Shown one piece after another: positions 57,050 to 64,000 of a stretch of 64,000 nt of DNA (the stretch's first letter is position 1; every line of letters starts with the position of its first letter). A model generated the notes under the pieces. It saw only the letters and a list, made by a program, of their open reading frames with translations. It made no database searches and was not told the origin of the DNA. Source of the stretch: Chloranthus sessilifolius (lineage: Eukaryota > Streptophyta > Magnoliopsida > Chloranthales > Chloranthaceae); contig CM037598.1 of the NCBI GenBank assembly GCA_021018995.1, positions 63,444,671 through 63,508,670 on the forward strand. The letters are read 5' to 3'. Position numbers and translations under genes: made by a program.

Positions 57050-58080
57050 TGCTAGAAAGGCATACTTTAAAGATTTTGGGAGCTGCTTTAACTCCACATC
57101 AAGGGGACTGATGAGTGAAGGCAATAGGGGTGCCTTAGAAGGTGGAGGAAGAGATAACAAAGCTGGTTTCCCTGGGTGATGCTTTCCTGGTCCATTTTAG
57201 AATTTCAGTTTGCACTTGCTCAAGCTTAAATGTGGAGACTTTCTCATCCACTGTTTCATTCCAAACTTCATCAAAAACATCAAACAAATCATTACTATGT
57301 AGCAGTTGGGGCAGAATTTCTTCTACCAACTTATCTAACAGCTCAATGAAAAAATAATCCTCATTATTGAAATGGGGCTGATGAGCTGTATTGTAAATAT
57401 TCAATTTAACTTTCATATTATCAAAAGTTACTTCAATGACCCCTGATCTACATTGTATGCATGCATTAGCAGTGGTCAAAAATGGCCTCCCCAAAATCAC
57501 AAGGATGGAAGTAGCACACTTACTTGGCTCCATATCCAGCACTAAAAAATCAGCAAAATAAAAGAATTTGTCAACTCAAACAAAGACATCTTCTATAATT
57601 CCCATAGGCTTCCTCTCAGATCTGTTAGCTACTTGTAAGACCACATGTGTGGGTTTCAACTCACCTAAGCCTAGCTTCTCATAGATTGAGTATGGAAGCA
57701 AATTCACACTAGCTCCGAAATCTAATAAGGCTTTGTCAATGGCATGATCCCCAATAATGCAGGGGATAGTGGGGACTCCAGGGTCTTGGAGCTTTGTTGG
57801 AGTTGCTATAGTCAGTACTTGGTTCACTTTTTCTACTGAAAAGACTTTCTTGGATAGATGTATCCTCGATTGTCTTTTATGGGTGTATAGATCTTGTAAA
57901 AACTTGGCATAAGCCGGCACTTGCTTGATTGCATCAAGTAAAAGCAAGTTGATCTTTACTTGCTTAAAGGTTTCCACCATTTCCTCTACTTTGACAGTCC
58001 CTTTATCAATAGGAGAAGCTGCTTTTAAAGCATTGGGAAATGGCAAATGGGGAGCTGGCCTCCCAGCCTTAGCCAACTCA
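57050..58080 (-). pseudogene. Athila-2 protease region of gag-pol
   Basis: The minus strand reads QVKINLLLLDAIKQVPAYAK, FLQDLYTHKR, then the aspartic protease region VPTIPCIIGDHAIDKALLDF with ALLDFGASVNLLPYSIYE (Asp-Phe-Gly at the catalytic place), LGLGELKPTHVVLQVANRS and GIIEDVFV. It continues ATSILVILGRPFLTTANACI in the next block (57542-57135). The wording is characteristic of Athila. A stop near 57570 separates the two blocks. Confidence 0.75.
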
Positions 58081-58579
58081 TCAATTTTTTCTTTGCTTTT
58101 ATTTTCAATATTTTTTTTTTTTCAATTTTCTGTTAGGGATTAACATCCCCCTTATTCAAAATGGCTGCTCCTACTGTACATTCTTTGGAACTGCTTCATT
58201 TTCTTTCTCTGAATTTTTCAAAGGCACACAGCCTACTTGATTGTTGACCAACCTTCCAGTTCTTAATGTAGTGACAGATTTGGCTTCCTCATGGGAAGAA
58301 GAGACTTCACCTACCACATATTATCTCTTTGGATTGTCCATGGGCTGACTAGGCAGCCTACCTTCCTCCCTCTTTGTCAATGCATTAGATAGTTTACCAA
58401 GTTGGTCTTTTGTCTTTTTAATGCTTTGACTATGAGAGTGGACAGTTTGGGACAATGGGCTAAGTTTTACAATGAGGGCAGAACTTGTTCTTCAAAAGAG
58501 GGTGTTCTAGAAGCTAGAGTTGGGGCATTTTGTTGCATAGGTTGCTGGTATTGGGTCCTTAGAACAAAATTCTGTTGGT

Positions 58580-59660
58580 AGGTCTGGGGAGCAAGTTTAA
58601 AAGGCATTTAATGTGGTTGCTGATAGAACTGTGGCTGGAACTACTGCTGTTGGTTTTGATTTTGAACACTGTCTTGCTTCCACCTTAGGTTAGGGTGACT
58701 TCTCCAAGAATAACCAACAGTAGACTGCCGACCAAAAGACTAGGCAGCATTCACATATTTCATCACCAGTTTTGGCAACTGCTCAGGAGAGGGGCAATCC
58801 TGAATGGGATGACTGGGAGATTGACAGATGGGACATGCCTCTCCCACATTAGCAACCATTGGAGACTGCCTTTCTTCCATCATTTTCTCCAACCTTTGAG
58901 TTTCACTGGCTACATTTCTCTCCAAATCATTATACCCACCAATCTCATACATTTTACCTCTTGTTGTATTCTCCTTCAACATTCCTCCTAGGGTGTCCAC
59001 ATCTCTAGCAAGAGACTCTTACTGTAATGAGTTTTCACCAATGACATCAAATAATTCCCATGCTTCCTCAGCTATTTTATGAAGGTATGTACTTCAACAA
59101 GAACCATCCACCATATTTCTACTCATGGAGTCAATTCCTTGATAGAAACTTTGGATGAGTTGTCATTCAAGAATTTTAAGGTTGGGGCACTACCTCAACT
59201 GCTCCTTGAATCTCTCCCATACCTCATGGAACCCTTCAGTTGGGAGTTGAGAAATGAGAGGATACTCTTCCTCAACTAACTGGTTTTAGACATGGGGAAG
59301 AATTTAGCTAGGAATTGGCTTTGCATGTCATCCCAAGAGTTGATACTATTAGGGGGAAGCAAGGATAACCAGGCCCTGGATTTGTCCTTTTATGAAAAAG
59401 GAAATAGCCTAAGCTTGGTGGCTTCTGGCCCTAGACCTATAATGTTAAGGGTGGTACACAAGGCAAGGAATTTATCAACATGCTTGTATGGGTCCTCTTT
59501 ACTCAAACCATGGAAAGAAGGCAACATCTAAATGGTTGAAGACTTGATTTCATAATTAATTTTCACAACAGAAAACTATATGTAAAAAGGAGAATTATAT
59601 GCACCAGGTGCATAGTAATCCTTCAACAACTACCATGCTTGCTCACCCATTCAACAGATT
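58580..59660 (-). pseudogene. gag: Athila-2 gag
   Basis: Minus strand. Near 59600 APGAYNSPFYI, then FHGLSKEDPYKH-like wording (59500). Near 58900 QRLEKMMEERQSP, and the zinc knuckle CPICQSPSHPIQDC (about 58835-58795), ending PKLVMKYVNAA. Many stops and frame changes. It matches the Athila-1 gag segment by segment. Confidence 0.65.
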
Positions 59661-60070
59661 CAGTTGCAGCAGATTTAGGTGGGGTTTGTGTGGGTCTAAG
59701 AATCCTTTTAACCTCTGGATTAAATGGCAGAATCTGAGGGTTGAGAGTTCTTCTTCCAAACATACACCACTCACAATCTCAATGCACACTTATACAAATT
59801 ACAGTTCAAGTTTAATACAACAAATAGAAATAAGCACAAACAGCTAATAAAGCTACAAATCACAGATCAGGAAAAACAAAAGGAGTAGAGGGATACAGAC
59901 TTTAGCACAACCTCTAGCACAATGCTCCTCGGAGCACCACAGATCCAGCTCTGAAAAGAAAATTACGCTACAGAATACAACAGGAGCAATTAGTCAAGCA
60001 CTTAACAGGAAATCACAATTATAAATCTAAAAATTAGAAAAACATAGATCTACCAAGTGTAGATCACAGA

Positions 60071-60088
60071 TCCCTAGTAGCGGCTATA
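60071..60088 (-). other. Degenerate primer-binding site of Athila-2
   Basis: The minus strand reads TATAGCCGCTACTAGGGA, a decayed form of the TGGCGCCGTTGCCGGGGA seen in Athila-1. Confidence 0.55.
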
Positions 60089-61094
60089 AAAACTTATTGT
60101 GGAAATGGAGTGTGCTGATTTATTATGTAATGGTAAAAGTAAAATAAAATCAAATTTAAAAAAAGTGTGAATTCAACACAACTACAATCTCCTAGACCTA
60201 CAAGACACAGGGCTGTTGTAGCAAGTTTTTATAGGTAAGTAAGGGTACGTCCAGAGGGAAATGTGAGTAAACTTTTGATAAATCTCCATATCTACAATAG
60301 ATCTAGCACTCTATCCTAATTTAGGCTACACTAAAATAGGAAAGAGGAGAGGTTTTGGGTTTTTGTCACTACGAACTATAGAAATTAAATAAAGTTGATC
60401 CAGATTTTAAGAAAATATAGAAGTGAAGGTAAATGGATTAAAAATTAAAGGATGGAGAGTAGCAGCTAGGGATTTGGTCTTTCACTGAAAATTAAATGAA
60501 ATAAAGGCAATGCTTAGATCAGATCTACAACAATCCTTCATCTGGCTACAAGCTCCCCAGGTTTGACCCTGGCAGATGCATGGTATAAGGATCTGATCTT
60601 AACCAAAGAATCAGAGCAATCCTAAGGCTATGACCTGTCCACTTGAATGGTCATAGATCATCCTAGAGATTGTCTTCAGCCAATGATCTTGATTAGAATA
60701 GGTTAACCATTGCAGATGCTATGAATGCCAGGCTAAAAGCTTCCTATTTCTGGCTGGCCCACAGTAGTATCCAAACTAGGAAAATCAAATACGAATAAAT
60801 AAAGTATAGCTCAAAATTAACTCTAAATCTCACAATTCCATTACAATGTTACTGCTTGCAATGTTGTGCTCAGATCTACAATCTAGGTAGCATCTAATCC
60901 CTTACAAGCCTTTGAAACTCTTAATAATAGCTCATAACCTCACCCTAGCTACTGGAGAAGTTTTAGCCAATCATAATTGGCTAGAACGAGGAAGAAGAAG
61001 AGGGGAAAGAGAGGGAAAAATTAGAGGGAAAATGAATTCGTACTTGGCTCTTGCTCTCTCAATTTTGGGATTCCTTTTCAATGTGATTGCTCCT

Positions 61095-61103
61095 CTATTT
61101 ATA
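61095..61103 (-). promoter_or_regulatory. TATA box of the Athila-2 LTR
   Basis: TATAAATAG on the minus strand at the position shared with Athila-1. Confidence 0.5.
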
Positions 61104-61361
61104 CCTTCTTCTTAGATCTGTTTCAGCCAATCAAAACTCAAAAGAATAATGTAGTTAAGCTGATGTGGCTGATCCTTCTTCTAAAAGCTTTTCTCTTATT
61201 GGTTCACAACTAACAAGTACATGTGTGGTAGTTAGAGTTCCCGCTCGTGTTCAGTTGAATACCAAAAATACCCTTTAGGGGTTGCTGTCGTGCCTTGGAT
61301 CGTGTGCATAAAATCTGAAAGTTATAGCTGCTGAAGAAGGGTCATGAGAAGTTCCCAAAAT

Positions 61362-61812
61362 GATTGTCGAGAGGTTCATGGAACTTCTCAATAGGTTTTT
61401 AGTTTGCTTGCTCTATATTTCGATAGGTTTGGGGAACCTCTCGTTGTGTTGAAGTGCACAAGTCGATAGGATTGGCATATCTCGACAGGATTGAAGTGGC
61501 CCTCGATACCTTCTATTCAGTTCTTCATTCATCCTGTCGACAGGTTATAATCAACCTGTCGACTTGGTGAAGTGTTCGATAGGTTTGGGATCATCTCTAC
61601 ATGTTCTAGAAGGTCCTATCGAAACCTTCTCTTGATCTACTTGATAGGTTCAGTTGAACCTCGCAACTTCCCCTGCACCTTTAGGTAAGGTGTCGACAGG
61701 ATTCTTTTACTCCAAGCACAACCTATCGACAAGCAACTGGAACCTTGCGATAACTTAATGGATCCTCTCGATAGCTCAGCATCTGAGCTTCAGAACTTCT
61801 CGACAGCTTTTG
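61362..61812. repeat. CCTGTCGACAGG-type word cluster in the Athila-2 U3
   Basis: About 18 words such as CCTGTCGACAGGTT, TCGATAGGTTT, AACCTATCGACA and CTCGACAGGATT, in both orientations. Runs have about 20-bp steps (61461, 61480, 61501; 61536, 61555, 61575). They lie upstream of the TATA box, where Athila-1 has TTCGCAAA words. Confidence 0.7.
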
Positions 61813-62215
61813 CCTTGAGTTTCCTCAGCTAGCACATATCTTTGGAGTGCTATCTTCTATCTGTCAGCACTCAGCAACCTCTTGGTGGGTTCAATCTGTC
61901 TTCTTTGCAACTGTGCTTGGTATCAAGCATGCCTTATTGATCCCATAACCTTCTCATGAATTTATAAAGCTCTGATTGCGTGATTGACAGGCCTTTGGGA
62001 TGTTGTGAACACATGATGTGAAGCAGATTGCTTCTTTGACCTTTTTAGGTGGATATCTGCACTAAGGCTGGATTTTATTGCTTATCTATAAAACATACTT
62101 AAAACACCTTATTAGTCAACTCAAGGGACCAACAGAGGTCAGGTTAGGAGGTGAAAAATGGTTTTTTTCACTGCTTAATAGATACACTCGGCCATTTTTG
62201 GCATATTTTCGTCTG

Positions 62216-62340
62216 GCGTGTATAATACACACGCTTGGCAAAAACTGGGCTTCTTCCTCCCCAACAGAGCCCCTCGACGGGCTCTAAACTTCGCGAGATA
62301 CTATGAACATGCTTGGTGTGTGTAATACAAATGCAAAGCT
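62216..62340. repeat. GCGTGTATAATACACACGC palindromes in the Tat U3
   Basis: One strong palindrome (62216-62234) and a decayed relative (62311-62340, GCTTGGTGTGTGTAATACA). They occupy the place where the left Tat LTR has GCGCAACTATTAGTTGCGC. Confidence 0.6.
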
Positions 62341-62616
62341 TAGCGACAATAACTGAGGGTTTTTGCTCGAATTTTACTTTTGGGGTTTGACTTGTTGACT
62401 ATCTCAATATTTAGGGTGGATTTTATTAGAACTGTTGCACCCCTGTTTACCCTTTTTGCAACACTCTAGTCACTTGAAACCTCACCCTACCATCTACCAT
62501 TGAAGCCCATTGCCCACATTTCCAAGCTCTTAAAATCCTAGAAAAACTTAGATAAGAAGTTTACCTAATTGCTAACCCTAATTAGCTCTTAAATACCTTC
62601 CTAACCTACCCTTTTC

Positions 62617-62626
62617 CTATAAATAG
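62617..62626 (+). promoter_or_regulatory. TATA box of the right Tat LTR
   Basis: CTATAAATAG, followed by GAGAGGCACCCC, matching the left copy. Confidence 0.5.
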
Positions 62627-63350
62627 AGAGGCACCCCTCCCTTTATAAAGGCTTAAAAATTTTTCCAAGAGAGAAAAAGATTAAGAGAGAAGCTTTTCCT
62701 CCCTTTGGTGCATCTTTTTCATACAAATTCCAGAATTCAAAAGTTCCCCTTAGACCCCATCTTTCATCAAAAAAGTCATGAGTTAGGAGAGAACTACCCC
62801 CTAGCCTTCTTCCTCTACCTATTAGCCATCAAGCCCTAGGAGCTAGAACTCTTCAATCAACCATCCAAGCTATCAGAAGCTCACTGAAGTGCCCTCATGC
62901 GAAGGACCACAATGGTGCTACAAGGGCCCGGGAGCTCCAACTCTCCCCTCTACTCCTCTACCTTCTTTGCTTTTGTTCTATCCTTGAATTTGTGCCGTTA
63001 CGCCGCCGAAATCTCGATAATTATGGAGGGGTACAAATAGGATCATAGTGTCTTAGGGTAAGAGGAAGTGCTCTTTCCTTCTTTATTTTTCTTTTATTTT
63101 TGGCCATAAGTAGAGACCGCTTTTGAGCTAGTTGATCGGGTGCCTAACACCTTTCCGATCGATAACCGAAGCCCCTACCCAAGGGCCTTTGGCGTAGACC
63201 GGTGAATCAGAGTCATATTTGACACTTCGGTGCATTTAATATTGATTTGAGGTTTCCCGGGACACCAAAAGCTCCGGGAGGTGACTCTATAATTTTTCAC
63301 GAGTGCGCATCATCACTACGGGATTGTCAAAAATCCCACTGTTGCACAGA

Positions 63351-63366
63351 TGGCGACTCCACTGGA
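63351..63366 (+). other. Primer-binding site (Tat/Ogre type)
   Basis: TGGCGACTCCACTGGA two bases after the LTR, resembling the tRNA-Arg type PBS used by Tat/Ogre elements. Confidence 0.65.
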
Positions 63367-63514
63367 GCGTTCTTGTAAAGCTTATCCTTGAAGTTTTGGC
63401 CTTTTTTCGTTGCATATATATTTTTTTTTTATTAACTTTTTGTTCATTTCTTGATTACTTATCCCTACGATTCCATCAATTTTTTACTTACCCCTACTTC
63501 TCCGCCATTTATAG

Positions 63515-63690
63515 GCCTTAGATGATTGGCAGGCCTACTTGAGCCCTTTATGACCTTAGCCGATTGGTGGGTTACTTAATAGCTTAGTTTCTTTTTTGTC
63601 ATTTAAATACCTTAGCCGATTGGTAGGCTTACTTGTGCATTTACACGCCTTAGCCATTTGGCGAGCCTACTTGAGCTTTTATATTTTTGC
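63515..63690. repeat. Tandem repeat in the Tat leader
   Basis: Four units containing CCTTAGCCGATTGG, then GGCYTACTTG, spaced about 40-60 bp. Confidence 0.7.
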
Positions 63691-63773
63691 AATCATATTC
63701 TAACAGTGGACACCGGCTCGTAGAGGCGGCACGGGATCATCACAACCTATTTTTGAATAATAAGCAAACTCCC

Positions 63774-64000
63774 TGTAACGTCCCAAATATTTTTTACCTT
63801 TGAAATAGTTACCTCGGGGTGCGTGCTATCAGATCATGTGCTTGACCTTGTGAAGAATTTTGATAAGTCACGATAGGTCATGTGTTGAGTTAAAATAAGA
63901 GTGAGTAAAACTATGTATGAGCCTTTATGAGAGTTTAGATATACCCAGTATGGGTATATGTGCTTAACACCCAAGACTAGACTTGATATAAGAAAAGAAA
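63774..64000 (+). repeat. Start of another chromovirus-type LTR
   Basis: TGTAACGTCCCAAATATTTT resembles the starts of the other chromovirus LTRs here (TGTAATATCCCG, TGTAACATCCCG). It continues past the window edge. Confidence 0.45.

Larger units (their letters stand above)
57040..62180 (-). mobile_element. Athila-2: Athila element, 5' half
   Basis: On the minus strand: LTR (62180-60095), degenerate PBS (60088-60071), gag (about 59660-58580) and protease region (58080-57050). It stops at LKQLPKSLKYAFL near 57045, just before reverse transcriptase, where CACTA-2 sequence takes over. It is flanked on the right by a Tat LTR. The gag and LTR are homologous to Athila-1. Confidence 0.75.
60095..62180 (-). 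repeat. 5' LTR of Athila-2
   Basis: A 2086-bp LTR aligned by eye with 4859-6778. Both termini have changed from TG/CA to TA on the plus-strand reading. The shared end reads GGTGAAAAATGG, then TTTTTCACT.CTTAA. A TATA box lies at 61103-61095. Confidence 0.7.
62181..63348 (+). repeat. Tat/Ogre-like LTR (right copy, 5' truncated)
   Basis: Ends GTTGCACA two bases before a PBS. The TATA box CTATAAATAG is at 62617-62626. Related to 41168-42700 in inverted orientation. The beginning abuts the end of Athila-2, so its true 5' end is probably missing. Confidence 0.65.

Overview
The window is repeat-rich nuclear DNA from a seed plant, most likely a flowering plant. The evidence is: several lineages of plant LTR retrotransposon (chromovirus/Tekay-like, Athila, Tat/Ogre-like and Ty1/copia-like), plant CACTA and hAT transposons, and broken pieces of plant nuclear genes with GT-AG splice sites. 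I cannot name the species. I see no intact host gene, no rRNA or tRNA gene, and nothing bacterial or viral.

Layout. 1-3830: the 5' part of a minus-strand Tekay-like element (Tekay-1), inserted in the gag of a minus-strand Athila element (Athila-1, 3831-6778). 6801-7431: plus-strand exon pieces resembling an FAD/NAD(P) oxidoreductase and a WDR20-type WD40 protein. 7432-10696: AT-rich, no gene. 10697-19895: a probable Pack-CACTA carrying broken pieces of SMC1, GEN1 and zeaxanthin epoxidase, plus a small TRIM-like LTR. 19981-20144: a CACTA-like MITE. 20394-20577: exon 1 of a minus-strand PR-10/MLP gene. 20744-36168: a complete but inactivated Tekay-clade element (Tekay-2) with gag, protease, RT, RNase H, integrase, chromodomain and an extra ORF, interrupted by a minus-strand solo LTR (31388-33639) with a perfect 5-bp target duplication. 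36542-39420: copia-like LTR debris. 39668-41167: the end of a minus-strand hAT element cut by a Tat-like LTR (41168 onward). 44322 to about 57030: a CACTA element (CACTA-2) with minus-strand transposase remnants and captured exon-like pieces. 57040-62180: Athila-2. 62181-63773: a Tat LTR, PBS and leader. 63774-64000: the start of another chromovirus-type LTR.

Two signals stand out. First, Tekay-2 carries arrays of the palindrome TCGATTAATCGA at a 20-21 bp pitch in both LTRs. A third array lies directly upstream of a TATA box and the extra ORF downstream of pol. Every other LTR lineage here has its own cluster of short self-complementary words, often also spaced about 20 bp. Two pairs of related LTRs (Tat and Athila) carry different words at the same place. 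This suggests element-specific recognition sites that change quickly, comparable to the VANC/motif arrays of VANDAL transposons. Second, both Tekay elements show a phase-1 GT-AG intron-like segment at exactly the same gag-protease boundary (24734-24900 plus strand; 42-185 minus strand). Removing it restores the reading frame across the junction.

Every element ORF that I could read carries nonsense codons, frameshifts or truncations, so these copies are not autonomous now. Family names come from recognising protein motifs by eye. No database search was run.
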